The translations under genes were made by a program, and so were the position numbers. This document shows positions 15,374 to 26,116 of a stretch of 53,694 bases of DNA, in pieces. Source of the DNA: an uncultured Methylococcaceae bacterium (GTDB lineage: Bacteria; Pseudomonadota; Gammaproteobacteria; Methylococcales; Methylomonadaceae). The notes beneath the pieces are model-generated. The model did no database searches. It was not told the DNA's origin and worked only from the letters and a program-made list of their open reading frames with translations. The DNA lies in the NCBI GenBank assembly GCA_903839855.1, contig CAIMEB010000181.1, positions 1-53,694 of the forward strand, in the 5' to 3' direction. Numbering within the stretch: position 1 is the stretch's first letter; each line of letters starts with the position of its first letter.

Positions 15374-16480
15374 TTAAACTTTAGGTAGTTGTCTCAATTT
15401 CTCAACGACTTTATCACCGAACTCAACTGTGTTAATCATGGTGACACCGCTGCCGGGTTTAGAGAGATCAGCTGTTGAATAACCATCCGCAAAAACACCT
15501 TGCATAGCCGCCCACACATTCTTGGCTTCTTCAGCCATATCAAAGCTATTTTCTAACATCATAGCCACAGAGCCAATCATAGAATAGGGGTTAGCAATGT
15601 TTTTACCTGCGATATCTGGTGCAGAGCCGTGAGACGGTTCATAGTACGCTTTTTCGGGGCCTATACACGCAGAAGGCATCAAACCTAAAGAACCTAAAAT
15701 ACCACCACCTTGATCACTTAAAATGTCACCAAACATGTTTTCCATCACCATCACATCAAATTGAGTCGGTCTTAGGCACAGATTAGTAGCCGCTGAATCA
15801 ACCAATTGGTGGATCACTTGTACGTCTGGATATTCAATCGCGACTTCATCCAGAATTTCATTCCACAATACGCTAGATTTTAAAACGTTACTTTTGTGAA
15901 TGTTATGTAAGATCTTTTTACGTTTAGACGCTAATTTAAAACCTTGATGCAAAATCTGACGAATCTGATTTTCATCATATTCTAAAGTTTCTTTAACATA
16001 ACGTAAGCCTTGTTCGTTAATTCCCATTTCTTTGTTACCAAAGTACAGGCCGCCGACCAGTTCACGCACCATAATGATATCAATGCCTTCACCGATTACT
16101 TCAGGTTTTAATGGCGAAAAATGAGCCAAGGCTTTCGGTAATGAAACGGGACGAAAGTTTGCGTAAGTATTGTAACGACGACGAAGCGGTAATAACGCGC
16201 CGCGCTCTGGTTGTTTATCAATAGGAATTTTTTTAGATTCTTCATGGCTTAACCCAATGGTACCCTTGAGGATAGCATCGGCTTGATCACAAATATCGAT
16301 AGTTGCTTGTGGGAAGGCATCACCAAATTCAAAATATGCACAGGCACCAAAAGCCGCAGGCATTAATTCAAAAGTGACATCATTTCTTTCTTCGATAACT
16401 TTAAGTACCTTGATGGCTTCTTTAGTGATTTCAGGGCCGATACCGTCACCAGCTAATAGGGCGATTTTATAGTTTTTCAT
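15374..16480 (-). CDS. leuB: Isopropylmalate/isocitrate dehydrogenase family protein (LeuB-like)
   Basis: A 368-residue beta-decarboxylating dehydrogenase: start IALLAGDGIGPEIT, substrate-loop arginines in LLPLRRRYNTYANFRPV, the Tyr of VRELVGGLYFG, the metal aspartates in NMFGDILSDQGG, and the NAD site EPSHGSAPDIAGKNIANP. Most likely 3-isopropylmalate dehydrogenase of leucine synthesis. The substrate loop (RRRYNTYANFRP instead of the usual LRKxLxxFANLRP) leaves some doubt; homologues acting on related malates exist. It stands alone, facing the gvp cluster, with no leuCD beside it. Confidence 0.72.
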   Translation of the reverse strand: MKNYKIALLAGDGIGPEITKEAIKVLKVIEERNDVTFELMPAAFGACAYFEFGDAFPQATIDICDQADAILKGTIGLSHEESKKIPIDKQPERGALLPLRRRYNTYANFRPVSLPKALAHFSPLKPEVIGEGIDIIMVRELVGGLYFGNKEMGINEQGLRYVKETLEYDENQIRQILHQGFKLASKRKKILHNIHKSNVLKSSVLWNEILDEVAIEYPDVQVIHQLVDSAATNLCLRPTQFDVMVMENMFGDILSDQGGGILGSLGLMPSACIGPEKAYYEPSHGSAPDIAGKNIANPYSMIGSVAMMLENSFDMAEEAKNVWAAMQGVFADGYSTADLSKPGSGVTMINTVEFGDKVVEKLRQLPKV

Positions 16481-16798
16481 TTATTCCTGTTTGTTTTTTA
16501 TAGTTATAAAACGAAATGTGGTATTACAGATGATATTTTACTTTATTTTTTATTTGTAACCTTGGGAAAAAGAAAATTAAACTAAAACTAGTATTCTGTC
16601 ATTTATAGTGTCAGATAAGGTTTTTTCTGTTTTATCCGTGCATCCTCAGCGGTAAATCGTTATTCCATAGGGCGAGTGATAACATTCGCGATTTCTTTTT
16701 TCTTGCCACACTGAAATTTCTATTTCCACCTGCATTGATTTGTAGGGGCTACCGTTGACGCTGAGTTATAATGGCGGATTTTTAAGAGTACCGGGTAG
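16481..16798. other. Intergenic region between divergent leuB-like and dut genes
   Basis: 318 bases without a gene, AT-rich. A TATAAT at 16767-16772 lies 26 bases before the dut ATG and is the best -10 candidate for dut; no good -35 is seen at the right spacing. No ORF or long repeat stands out. Confidence 0.5.
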
Positions 16799-17257
16799 AT
16801 GAAAAGATTAATTGAAACCAGGGTTGTTAATCCCTTACTTGAAAAATACGGTATACCGGCCTATAAAACGACAGGCTCTGCAGGAATGGATTTAATTGCT
16901 TGTATTGAAGAATCTACAGTTATTAAAGCAGGTAAAAACAAACTGCTTGGCTCGGGCTTAGCCATTAATATTCAGGATCCCGGTTTAGTGGCAGTTGTAG
17001 CTAGTCGAAGTGGTTTGTGCCTCAACAATCAGGTTCGGGTGGGACAAGGCTTAGGCATTATCGATTCAGATTATCACGGAGAAATAGGCGTTATCTTACA
17101 TAACGAGGGTGAGTCTGATTATACTGTTCAGCCCGGTGAAAGAATTGCTCAATTACTTTTTATGCCTGTTGTTCAAGTTGCTCTTAAACTAGTGGACACC
17201 TTTACTACCCACACCGATAGGGGGGACGGTGGTTTTGGTCATACCGGACGTCATTAA
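16799..17257 (+). CDS. dut: dUTP diphosphatase (dUTPase)
   Basis: A 152-residue trimeric dUTPase, which splits dUTP to dUMP and PPi. All five motifs are seen: AGMDL near residue 30, ASRSGL (motif 2), GIIDSDYHGEIGV (motif 3, with the uracil-reading beta hairpin), GERIAQLLF (motif 4) and the C-terminal RGDGGFGHTG (motif 5, P-loop like). Full length. It precedes argB, an association also seen in other gammaproteobacteria (dut-algC-argB in pseudomonads). Confidence 0.97.
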   Translation: MKRLIETRVVNPLLEKYGIPAYKTTGSAGMDLIACIEESTVIKAGKNKLLGSGLAINIQDPGLVAVVASRSGLCLNNQVRVGQGLGIIDSDYHGEIGVILHNEGESDYTVQPGERIAQLLFMPVVQVALKLVDTFTTHTDRGDGGFGHTGRH

Positions 17258-17278
17258 TCTCGACACCGCTTACTTTAG

Positions 17279-18229
<951 letters not shown>

Positions 18230-18266
18230 GATTAGCCAAGAACATTTAAACTGCTAACTTTTTTCA

Positions 18267-18292
18267 GGAGTGGCACAAGCCACTCCTTTTTT
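18267..18292 (+). terminator. Rho-independent terminator after argB
   Basis: GGAGTGGC (18267-18274), loop ACAA, GCCACTCC (18279-18286), then TTTTTT. A perfect 8-bp GC-rich stem with a U tract. It ends the dut-argB unit and lies just before the convergent yggT-family gene. Confidence 0.92.
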
Positions 18293-18302
18293 AATGGTTT
18301 CT

Positions 18303-18881
18303 TTAGCTAAGCAAGTTTGATAGTTGGTACAAGGGGGGCAAAATAAGCATTTTTGCCAACTGTAACAGTACTAAGGCGACTAAGGGCGATAAATCAATGC
18401 CACCGAGGTAAGGAATGCCTCTACGAATGATATTAAGCAAGGGATTCGATAAGGTTGTTAAGATCGAAGCCGTCGAATAAAAACTGCCTGGATTCACCCA
18501 GCTCAGTATTGCACTTGCAAAAATCGTAAAGACGAATATATTCAGAAGTAATGAGATCAATTGGGCAATAGCCGTCAGTGCCAAGGCGCCAATGTTGATC
18601 AGGCCACCACTCATTAAAAAGCTGATAGAAAAGTCAGCCAGCATTTGTAAAGCCAGCATAAGAATCAGTGAAGAAGTGTCTATTTTTCCAATAGACGGCA
18701 CAAAGCGGCGCAGGATTTTTAACGGTGGATGTGTTACTTTGACCAGAAACTGAGAAATAGGATTATAAAAATCGGCGCCACACCATTGCAATAAGAAGCG
18801 TAGTAATACCGCAAGAATATAGAGAGAAAAAACAGTGTCGATTACAAAGATAATCGGGTCAGTGAGGTAAGTTGATTCCAT
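18303..18881 (-). CDS. YggT family membrane protein
   Basis: A 192-residue membrane protein with two tandem YggT (CCB3/YlmG-like) units: residues about 8-100 and 100-190. Each has two hydrophobic segments; the first has NPISQFLVKVTHPPLKILRRFVP, the second SNPLLNIIRRGIPYLGG. YggT proteins are linked to cell-envelope or division functions; the exact role is unsettled. Its start overlaps the proC stop by 1 base, the usual proC-yggT pair. Confidence 0.92.
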   Translation of the reverse strand: MESTYLTDPIIFVIDTVFSLYILAVLLRFLLQWCGADFYNPISQFLVKVTHPPLKILRRFVPSIGKIDTSSLILMLALQMLADFSISFLMSGGLINIGALALTAIAQLISLLLNIFVFTIFASAILSWVNPGSFYSTASILTTLSNPLLNIIRRGIPYLGGIDLSPLVALVLLQLAKMLILPPLYQLSNLLS

Positions 18882-19708
18882 TAGTGAGTCTCCGAAGGTT
18901 TGGACATTTCAATTGAACGGTCTTTTGCTGCGTGTAAGGCTTTTGATACTAATTCGGTAAATCCACCTTGTTCAAACGTTTCAATGGCGCGTTGCGTTGT
19001 GCCGCCAGGAGACGTAACCCGCTTACGTAATTGTTCTGGAGACTCCGAGGATTCCAGGGCAATTTTGGCAGCACCCAATGCGGTTTGTTGTACTAACAAT
19101 CGAGCCGTTGTTTCATTTAAGCCTAGCTCTAAAGCGGCTTTTTCCATCGCTTCCATTAATAGAAAATAATAAGCGGGGCCACTTCCAGAAACCGCAGTAA
19201 CAGCATCCAATTCACTCTCATCATCAACCCATAATGCAATCCCTACAGAACGCATGATATTTTCAGCCAGATCATGTTGTTCAGCATTGACCTGAGCATT
19301 CGCATGGAGTGCCGTAGCGCCTGTTAATACCAGTGCTGGTGTGTTAGGCATACAGCGGACAATGGCGGTTTCGGTGCCTAGCCATTGACTCAAACTGGTT
19401 TGGCTAATACCGGCTGCAATAGAGACAACCAGGGATTTTTTTTCTTGTATTAACGGTGCTGCATTAACAGCGACTTCGTTGAGTATTTGTGGCTTGACTG
19501 CTAACACGACAACATCGACGGCATTGATAACGTCAGCATTGTTTATTGAAGTATTAACGTGAAGCTTCTCAGCTAGAGATTTAAGAGCCTCTGGGTTGAC
19601 ATCAGAAACCCAAAGATGTTGTGGAGAATGGCCACTGGCAATTAAACCACTGAGTAAGCTAGATGCCATATTGCCGCCGCCGATAAAACCAATTTTTTGT
19701 GTATTCAT
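18881..19708 (-). CDS. proC: Pyrroline-5-carboxylate reductase
   Basis: Last step of proline synthesis, NAD(P)H-dependent reduction of pyrroline-5-carboxylate. The 275 residues show the N-terminal Rossmann motif IGFIGGGNMASSLL, VVLAVKPQ, MPNTPALV, and the C-terminal signature AVSGSGPAYYFLLMEAM plus VTSPGGTTQRAIETFE. Full length. Cotranscribed with the yggT-family gene downstream. Confidence 0.97.
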   Translation of the reverse strand: MNTQKIGFIGGGNMASSLLSGLIASGHSPQHLWVSDVNPEALKSLAEKLHVNTSINNADVINAVDVVVLAVKPQILNEVAVNAAPLIQEKKSLVVSIAAGISQTSLSQWLGTETAIVRCMPNTPALVLTGATALHANAQVNAEQHDLAENIMRSVGIALWVDDESELDAVTAVSGSGPAYYFLLMEAMEKAALELGLNETTARLLVQQTALGAAKIALESSESPEQLRKRVTSPGGTTQRAIETFEQGGFTELVSKALHAAKDRSIEMSKPSETH

Positions 19709-19837
19709 TTTTATTAAGGTTAGGTGAGGTTAAACATATTTTAACCTATATGAGGTCAGTGCAATAATTCACAAGCGTTTTCCTATAAAATTAGACATTA
19801 AATATATACTTTTTCGTATGAAAGGATAATTCAGTGA

Positions 19838-20830
19838 ATGATTGACACTATTTATATAGAAGAAAAGATCCGGCAACACCCCCGTGTTACCGAGATTATA
19901 AAGCGTTTTGCTCAAGCTAGAACGATTACCTGTGATCGGTATGGAGAGGTCTTTAATCCTAAAGCGCAGAACTTTAGATTACAAAAGCAAAAGCCCGCGT
20001 TAATACTGGCAGAAAAATATAAGCATTTCATTATGCCAGCCCCTTTAGGTTATGGTATTGGCGCAAGCAAAAATTATTATTTCTCACACATGCTTAATTG
20101 TTTGTACGATTGTCGTTATTGTTTTTTACAGGGCATGTATCAATCGGCTAACTATGTTTTATTTGTTAATTATGAAGATTTTCAGACAGAGATTCAGCAA
20201 CGTAGCGCAGAGACACCCAATGAATCCGTGCATTTCTTTTCCGGGTACGATTGCGATAGCCTAGCTCTGGAACCCGTGACAGGGTTTGCTGAGCATTTCT
20301 TACCCGTGTTTAAGCAAATACCTAATGCCTGGTTAGAACTAAGAACTAAAAGCACTCAGGTCAGAAGTTTGTTAAATACAGAAGCATTTGATCGTTGTGT
20401 CGTCGCCTTTAGTTTAAATCCTGAAGAGATTGCTACCAAAGTAGAAGCTAAAGCACCACCCTTAGAACGTCGTCTCGACGCTTTATGTAAAGTACAGGCA
20501 CACGGTTGGCAAGTTGGCTTACGTTTTGATCCGATTATTTATCAAACCGGTTATCAACAACAATATCAGCGGCTGTTTGAGCAGGTATTCTCAAAAATCA
20601 ACCTGGATCAATTACATTCAGTGAGTCTGGGTGTATTTAGACTACCCGAAAGTTATTTTAAAAAGGTGCATAAGCTTTACCCTGAAGAAAGGTTATTTGT
20701 AAGTCCGTTTGATCATCAACAGGGCATGGTTTCTTATAAAAAAGAACTAGAGCAAGAAATCATGACTTATTGCTCAGAACAACTATTACGCTATATTCCA
20801 AAGTCATTATTTTTTCCATGCATATTGTAA
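19838..20830 (+). CDS. SPL-family radical SAM protein (spore photoproduct lyase-like)
   Basis: A 330-residue radical SAM enzyme with the cluster motif CLYDCRYC (Cys spacing CxxxCxxC) at about residues 87-94, preceded by YYFSHMLN. The rest matches the spore photoproduct lyase family (WLELRTKS, VAFSLNPEEI, GWQVGLRFDPI). The prototype SplB repairs a UV thymine dimer in Bacillus spores; homologues in non-sporing proteobacteria are known but their substrate is not. Ribosome site: aaaggat. The 3' end overlaps the SDR gene by 13 bases. Confidence 0.85.
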   Translation: MIDTIYIEEKIRQHPRVTEIIKRFAQARTITCDRYGEVFNPKAQNFRLQKQKPALILAEKYKHFIMPAPLGYGIGASKNYYFSHMLNCLYDCRYCFLQGMYQSANYVLFVNYEDFQTEIQQRSAETPNESVHFFSGYDCDSLALEPVTGFAEHFLPVFKQIPNAWLELRTKSTQVRSLLNTEAFDRCVVAFSLNPEEIATKVEAKAPPLERRLDALCKVQAHGWQVGLRFDPIIYQTGYQQQYQRLFEQVFSKINLDQLHSVSLGVFRLPESYFKKVHKLYPEERLFVSPFDHQQGMVSYKKELEQEIMTYCSEQLLRYIPKSLFFPCIL

Positions 20831-21534
20831 AACGAACCATCTTAGTAACCGGTGCCAGTTCTGGCATTGGTTTGGCGGTTGTACAAAATTTATTGCAACA
20901 AGGGCATACCGTTATTGGTGTTGCTCGCCGCATCACGCTATTAAATGAGCATGTTGATAACTTTATTCCAGTCTCAATGGATTTAAGCCAATTGAATGCA
21001 TTGCCTGAGAAGATACGTGAGTTACAGATAGCTTATCCAAACCTTGATGCCGTAGTCTTTTGTGCGGGTATGGGTCAGTTCGGGTCAATAGAAGAGTTTT
21101 CTTATGCGCAGATAGAATCAGTGATGACCGTTAATTTTACCAGTCAGGTCTATTTAACTAAGGCTCTGTTACCCGATTTAAAACGCAAACCCTACAGTGA
21201 TTTAATTTATATCGGCTCAGAGGCGGCATTAAAGGGCAGTCGTAAGGGCGCGGTGTATTGTGCCAGTAAATTTGCCTTACGAGGCTTTACCCAAGCCTTA
21301 CGAGAGGATTGTGGTAAAAGCAATGTCAGGGTTAGCTTGATTAATCCGGGTATGGTGAAAACCCCCTTTTTTGAGCAACTTACCTTTGAACCGGGGGATC
21401 ATGAAACGAATAGTATTGCTCCAGACGATGTTGCCGAAGCCGTGGCCTATGTTTTAAGTTCGCCCGCCCAAATTGTCATAGATGAAATTAATTTAAGCCC
21501 GCTGAATAAAGTGGTGAGATTTAAAAAAGCTTAA
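20818..21534 (+). CDS. Short-chain dehydrogenase/reductase
   Basis: A 238-residue classical SDR: cofactor motif TGASSGIG at about residues 11-18, CAGMGQFG, catalytic Ser in YIGSEAALKG, and YCASKFALRG with the Tyr/Lys pair. The frame is open farther upstream, but ATG 20818 gives the normal N-terminus just before the Rossmann strand. It overlaps the radical SAM gene, so the two are translated together. Substrate unknown. Confidence 0.9.
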   Translation: MHIVKRTILVTGASSGIGLAVVQNLLQQGHTVIGVARRITLLNEHVDNFIPVSMDLSQLNALPEKIRELQIAYPNLDAVVFCAGMGQFGSIEEFSYAQIESVMTVNFTSQVYLTKALLPDLKRKPYSDLIYIGSEAALKGSRKGAVYCASKFALRGFTQALREDCGKSNVRVSLINPGMVKTPFFEQLTFEPGDHETNSIAPDDVAEAVAYVLSSPAQIVIDEINLSPLNKVVRFKKA

Positions 21535-21564
21535 CTCAGCAATTAGCCGACAGTAATGAACAGA

Positions 21565-22143
21565 TTATGGGGCTTTTTTTAGCATACCCAATTTGGCTTT
21601 CTTTTGTTTTGCACGCTCCGCTTTTTCTTCAGACTCTTTCTCTTTACGTAAACAACGCGCCTCATAGCGTTTCTTTGCCAACTGTGAAGCAGCGGATTTA
21701 TCAATATGCCCCTGATGAACTATAGTCATAGATACCGGTTGCATCACAATACAATCCACCGGACAAGGCGCAATGCAAAGCTCACAACCCGTACATTCCG
21801 AGGCAATAACAGTATGCATAAATTTTGCAGCCCCTAAAATAGCATCGACAGGACAAACAGCGATACATTTAACACAACCAATACAAGCGTCCTCAATGAT
21901 AAAAGCGACCTGTTTAGGCTTATGCTCGCCAAATGTTGGGTTAAGTGGCTTGGGGTCAATGTTTAATAATCGCGCTAACTCCCCAATCCCTAAATCTCCC
22001 CCGGGAGGACATTGATTAATATCAGCTAACCCTGAAGCAATGGCTTCAGCATAAGGACGACAGCCTTGAAAGCCACATTTTCTACATTGGGTTTGCGGCA
22101 AAATTGCATTTATTTGATCAATCACTGTTATAACTTCTAACAC
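21565..22143 (-). CDS. rnfB: RnfB-type iron-sulfur protein (short form)
   Basis: A 192-residue ferredoxin-like subunit. It has the RnfB 4Fe-4S motif [16 protein letters not shown] at about 21-36 with a later Cys (NQCPPGG), and two bacterial ferredoxin motifs [12 protein letters not shown] and [12 protein letters not shown]. The N-terminal membrane helix of classical RnfB is missing, and the tail is Lys/Glu-rich. No other rnf genes are adjacent. Stand-alone short RnfB proteins are known in gammaproteobacteria; this one could donate electrons to a soluble or SoxR-reducing system. Confidence 0.85.
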   Translation of the reverse strand: MLEVITVIDQINAILPQTQCRKCGFQGCRPYAEAIASGLADINQCPPGGDLGIGELARLLNIDPKPLNPTFGEHKPKQVAFIIEDACIGCVKCIAVCPVDAILGAAKFMHTVIASECTGCELCIAPCPVDCIVMQPVSMTIVHQGHIDKSAASQLAKKRYEARCLRKEKESEEKAERAKQKKAKLGMLKKAP

Positions 22144-22184
22144 GATACCCGGACATTATTTAGCTAACTGATATGATGGAGTAT

Positions 22185-23609
22185 TTACTTTCCTTTACCG
22201 AACAAACCTTTAAGCTTAGACGTTACTCTAGCGACATCGTCTTTAATAACCTCAATAGGCCCCAATGGAACAGCTAACTGCACAGGTTCGGGTTCTGACT
22301 CAGGTTGGGCATTAACGATAGCAGAAATTCTTTCAACTTCTTTGGGGGTATCAACAACCGGTGCTACAGTATTTTTACGACCCAATAATCCTTTAAATTT
22401 ACCAGCCACACCGGCAGGGCGCTCTTCTAGTGGACGCACATCTCTGGGTTCAATAAATAAAGGTTCTGGCTCAATGTCAGGAATATTAGAAACAGTCTCA
22501 ACAAGCTCTTCTTTTTCAGCAATTGATGTTGATGCCTTTTTGCCAAACAGTCCTTTAAACTTACCCGTCAAGCCACTTGAGGGTTCTTCTTTAACCGGAC
22601 TGGGTATCTCTATCTGCTCATGAGAGGGTTCAATTAAAACAGGTGGTGCAACTTTTTCAATAGCAACCGGTATTTTTACTTTAACTTCAGGCTCTATTGA
22701 AATCGGCTTTGGCTTTAGTTCTGCCTGCTTAACGTCAGTTACTGCTTTAACTTCAGTAACTAGGCGGGTATTTTCAAGTTGCAGAATTAAAGCCTCTTTA
22801 GATGTTAACACTTCTTTTAATTCGCTCAATTGTTGCTGAGTATTAACTAAACTCAGCAACTGCTGTTCCAGCTCAGGAATACGCGCCAGTTCGGCATTAC
22901 TTTTTTCAATCGTCTCCGCTAAAACTTGCTGCGCTTTATCCTGTTGAATTTTCAGGATCGCTTTTTGATCATCAAGAGCCTGCTCTAAAAGAGACAACTG
23001 ACCGGATTGATTGACTAACGCTGCCTGTAACGATTTTACTAACACTTCATTTTCAGTACTTTTTATCTTTTCAGCCTGAAAAGATTCTTGTAATTGAGCC
23101 TTGACCTGTTGCTCGGTTAGCAGTTTTGTCACTAGAAGATTAACCACTCTGTCATGCTGTTGCCACAAACCTTCTGCTTTAATATCACCCATAATAGGTA
23201 GGGGACGCTCGCCTAAATCGACACGGGTCGCTAAAGTCTGAAGCAGAGCCGCAATTTGAGCATTCCGTTGTTTTAATTGTTCCTCATATTTGTTAGCCTT
23301 TTCTGTCTCTATTTGAGCCGTATGCTGCTCTTTCTTCAGTTGCTCATTATTAGTTTTCAGAACTTCTTGCATTGCCTGTAACTGCTGTTCTGAGACAGTC
23401 AGTGCAGCATTAAGGCTAGTCGCCTCTTCGTTATGCGCATTTTCTCTAGCAAGAGCCTTCTTTTTTAAAGAAGAGATTCGAAAGCCATATAGAATGGCAG
23501 TGACGAAGAAAACCACTGCCGTTAAAACAGAAGCATAAACAGGGTTATTTAACGTCAGTGCAAGCCAATCGCTTAGTAAGCCGTTAATAATGGGTAAATA
23601 AGTTTCCAT
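22185..23609 (-). CDS. Membrane-anchored coiled-coil protein with repeated GKFKGLFG motifs
   Basis: About 474 residues, family not recognised. One membrane segment near the N-terminus (SVLTAVVFFVTAILYGF), then a long Gln/Glu/Leu-rich coiled coil (about residues 50-275), then a Pro/Glu-rich disordered part. That part holds three copies of a basic amphipathic motif: GKFKGLFGKK, GKFKGLLGRK and, at the very end, SKLKGLFGKGK. The start at ATG 23609 is preferred over an in-frame TTG at 23624. It could tether envelope, polar or DNA structures; no function is assigned. Confidence 0.75.
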   Translation of the reverse strand: METYLPIINGLLSDWLALTLNNPVYASVLTAVVFFVTAILYGFRISSLKKKALARENAHNEEATSLNAALTVSEQQLQAMQEVLKTNNEQLKKEQHTAQIETEKANKYEEQLKQRNAQIAALLQTLATRVDLGERPLPIMGDIKAEGLWQQHDRVVNLLVTKLLTEQQVKAQLQESFQAEKIKSTENEVLVKSLQAALVNQSGQLSLLEQALDDQKAILKIQQDKAQQVLAETIEKSNAELARIPELEQQLLSLVNTQQQLSELKEVLTSKEALILQLENTRLVTEVKAVTDVKQAELKPKPISIEPEVKVKIPVAIEKVAPPVLIEPSHEQIEIPSPVKEEPSSGLTGKFKGLFGKKASTSIAEKEELVETVSNIPDIEPEPLFIEPRDVRPLEERPAGVAGKFKGLLGRKNTVAPVVDTPKEVERISAIVNAQPESEPEPVQLAVPLGPIEVIKDDVARVTSKLKGLFGKGK

Positions 23610-23712
23610 AAATAGGGTTCTCAATAAAATAAACAGTCGTGTTCAAATACTACAAGAAGGGCATTACGCACTGATTAAGTATGTCGTAATAACCCTTTTA
23701 TCATTCATAAAA

Positions 23713-24249
23713 TTAAAATTCAATACCTTGTTCTGCTTTAATGCCCTTCTGAAACGCATGTTTTATTAACGACATCTCAGTCACTGTATTAGCGATGTCT
23801 ATTACCTCCGGTGCCGCATTGCGTCCTGTTAAAATTAGATGACACCAGGAGGGTTTATTTTTAAGAATAAAGTCAGCCACTTCCTGTCCAGAAAGCCACT
23901 GATAGCCGCAACAATAGTTAATCTCATCTAACAAAATAACATCAAACTCTTCTGATAAGATCTTTTGTTTACTCAACTCCCAAATCTCTTGAGTGGTTTT
24001 AATATCTTGTTCTGGATTTTTAGTATCCCAGGTAAAACCGTCACCCAGCGCGTGCCATTCAATATTATCAAAACGTGCAGCCGCTTTTTGTTCACCTGTT
24101 TGCCACTGACCTTTGATATATTGGATAACACATACCTTCATATTCCAGCCTGCTGCACGAAAAACCATTCCCAAAGCACTAGAAGACTTTCCTTTACCTT
24201 CGCCCGTATTAACGACGACCAAGCCGCGTCGTCTTTCTCTTGATTTCAT
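23713..24249 (-). CDS. cobO: Corrinoid adenosyltransferase
   Basis: A 178-residue CobO/BtuR-type ATP:cob(I)alamin adenosyltransferase. It has the P-loop GEGKGKSSSALGM near residue 17, VIQYIKGQW, DVILLDEINYCCGYQWL and HLILTGRNAAPEVID. It transfers the 5'-deoxyadenosyl group to reduced corrinoids for coenzyme B12. Typical length. It is divergent to hemL, another tetrapyrrole gene; no other cob genes are near, so it may serve salvage. Confidence 0.95.
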   Translation of the reverse strand: MKSRERRRGLVVVNTGEGKGKSSSALGMVFRAAGWNMKVCVIQYIKGQWQTGEQKAAARFDNIEWHALGDGFTWDTKNPEQDIKTTQEIWELSKQKILSEEFDVILLDEINYCCGYQWLSGQEVADFILKNKPSWCHLILTGRNAAPEVIDIANTVTEMSLIKHAFQKGIKAEQGIEF

Positions 24250-24382
24250 GAGCTATTCCATAATTTAATTATTTAGCAAGAAAATACAATTTTTTTACTG
24301 TAGCGAACGCACTCAAGGCATTCAATCATGATAAAGTTATCGTATTATTTTCGTACTTCATTGTAACCTTAAAAATCATATT

Positions 24383-25663
24383 ATGACCGAAGCAACTGTT
24401 TTATTTTCTGATGCCAAGCAATTTATACCCGGTGGTGTTAACTCCCCGGTACGCTCTTTTAATGGTGTAGGGGGGGTTCCTGTATTTATTGATCACGCCA
24501 GTGGTCCTTATTTATTTGATAGCACAGGTAAACGTTACATAGATTATGTGGGCTCTTGGGGCCCCATGATTTTAGGTCATGCTCATCCCGAAGTGATTGC
24601 TGCGGTTAAATTGGCGGCTGAAAAAGGCTTAAGTTTCGGCGCCCCCACTGAAATTGAAACTCAAATGGCGCAACGGGTTTGTGAATTAGTACCCTCTTGT
24701 GATTTAGTAAGAATGGTCAGCTCTGGTACAGAAGCCACCATGAGCGCTATTCGTTTAGCTAGAGGCTATACAGGACGAGATAAAATCGTTAAATTCGAAG
24801 GTTGCTACCACGGTCACTCTGACTCTCTGCTAGTAAAAGCCGGTTCAGGCGCTTTAACATTTGGTGTACCCAGTTCACCGGGCGTACCCGCTTCCGTTGC
24901 CGCAGACACACTGACGTTGACTTATAACGATTCTGAAGCCGTTAAAACCTTATTTGAAGAAATAGGGGCGCAAATTGCCTGCATTATTGTCGAGCCCGTT
25001 GCTGGTAATATGAACTGTATTCCGCCTATACCTGGCTTTTTAGAAACCTTGCGTCAAGTCTGTGACCAGTATGATAGTGTGTTAATTTTCGATGAAGTGA
25101 TGACGGGCTTTAGAGTGGGACTCAATGGCGCACAAGGGGTTTATAATATCAAACCAGACTTGACCACTTTAGGTAAAATTATTGGAGGAGGAATGCCTGT
25201 CGGTGCATTTGGCGGTCAACTTAAAATTATGGAGCAGCTTGCCCCCTTAGGGCCGGTATACCAAGCAGGAACCTTATCTGGAAATCCAGTAGCCATGGCA
25301 GCCGGATTAAAAACCCTTGAACTCATCGCTCAACCCGGTTTTTATGAAGCATTAACTATCAGAACAGAAAAACTAACCCGTGGCTTAAAAGAAATTGCCA
25401 AACAAGCAGGCGTTGCACTAACAACTAATCAAGTGGGTGGTATGTTTGGCCTGTTTTTTAGCCCAGAACCTGAAGTTTCAACGTTTGCACAAGTCATGCA
25501 TTGTGATCAAGTCTTATTCAAACGTTTCTTTCATAACATGCTGGACGCGGGCATCTACTTAGCACCGTCTGCCTTTGAGGCCGGCTTTGTTTCAGCAGCA
25601 CATTCAGATGAAAATTTAGATAAAACTCTCGCTTGTGCAGAAACCGCATTTAAAAGCCTGTAA
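24383..25663 (+). CDS. hemL: Glutamate-1-semialdehyde 2,1-aminomutase
   Basis: The PLP enzyme that makes 5-aminolevulinate for heme and B12 in the C5 pathway. The 426 residues show [15 protein letters not shown] near the start, the substrate loop [35 protein letters not shown], and the PLP lysine at K265 in [17 protein letters not shown]. Length and lysine number equal the E. coli enzyme. The ribosome site is weak. It is followed by a strong terminator. Confidence 0.98.
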   Translation: MTEATVLFSDAKQFIPGGVNSPVRSFNGVGGVPVFIDHASGPYLFDSTGKRYIDYVGSWGPMILGHAHPEVIAAVKLAAEKGLSFGAPTEIETQMAQRVCELVPSCDLVRMVSSGTEATMSAIRLARGYTGRDKIVKFEGCYHGHSDSLLVKAGSGALTFGVPSSPGVPASVAADTLTLTYNDSEAVKTLFEEIGAQIACIIVEPVAGNMNCIPPIPGFLETLRQVCDQYDSVLIFDEVMTGFRVGLNGAQGVYNIKPDLTTLGKIIGGGMPVGAFGGQLKIMEQLAPLGPVYQAGTLSGNPVAMAAGLKTLELIAQPGFYEALTIRTEKLTRGLKEIAKQAGVALTTNQVGGMFGLFFSPEPEVSTFAQVMHCDQVLFKRFFHNMLDAGIYLAPSAFEAGFVSAAHSDENLDKTLACAETAFKSL

Positions 25664-25699
25664 ACCAAGCGGAGAGTTTTAAAGTTTCTGGATAAAAAG

Positions 25700-25730
25700 A
25701 AGGCACTTAATGTCTATTAAGTGCCTTTTA
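25700..25730 (+). terminator. Rho-independent terminator after hemL
   Basis: AAGGCACTTAAT (25700-25711), loop GTCT, ATTAAGTGCCTT (25716-25727), then TTTA. A perfect 12-bp stem starting 37 bases after the hemL stop. The A-rich upstream and T-rich downstream sides could make it work both ways. Confidence 0.88.
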
Positions 25731-26116
25731 GTGGCAACACACAGGAGAGTTCAAGTGCCTACTTTAAATAAAAGCAATAGCTATGCCAATAGACTCTAAA
25801 CCTTTACACATCGTGACTACCAAAAAAATATCATTGTATAAGAGCCTTAAAAGTACAGATCACGCGCCACTTTTAAGCAATAAATAAGTGCGCTGATGCA
25901 CCTCTTTAGGGCATAAATCATTGTGCTAATCCTTGTAGTCGTCATAAGAAGGCACTCTCATTACAAAAAGAAGAAAAATACCTTAATCTCTAAAGCATTA
26001 CTAACGAGTCATTGGGTGTTAGAATACTCCTCTAAATGGATCTGTTGGGAAGGCGCATTGCTCATTAGAATGCACAAACCCACCATCATTAATACTATTA
26101 TTTATTTGAGGACACT
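25731..26116. other. Intergenic region between hemL and the UPF0182 gene
   Basis: 386 bases with no convincing gene; a 68-codon frame at 25923 has no ribosome site or family likeness. The one structure is an inverted repeat, CTTAAAAGT (25846-25854) with ACTTTTAAG (25869-25877). The UPF0182 promoter is presumably here; no strong -35/-10 pair was found. Confidence 0.5.
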
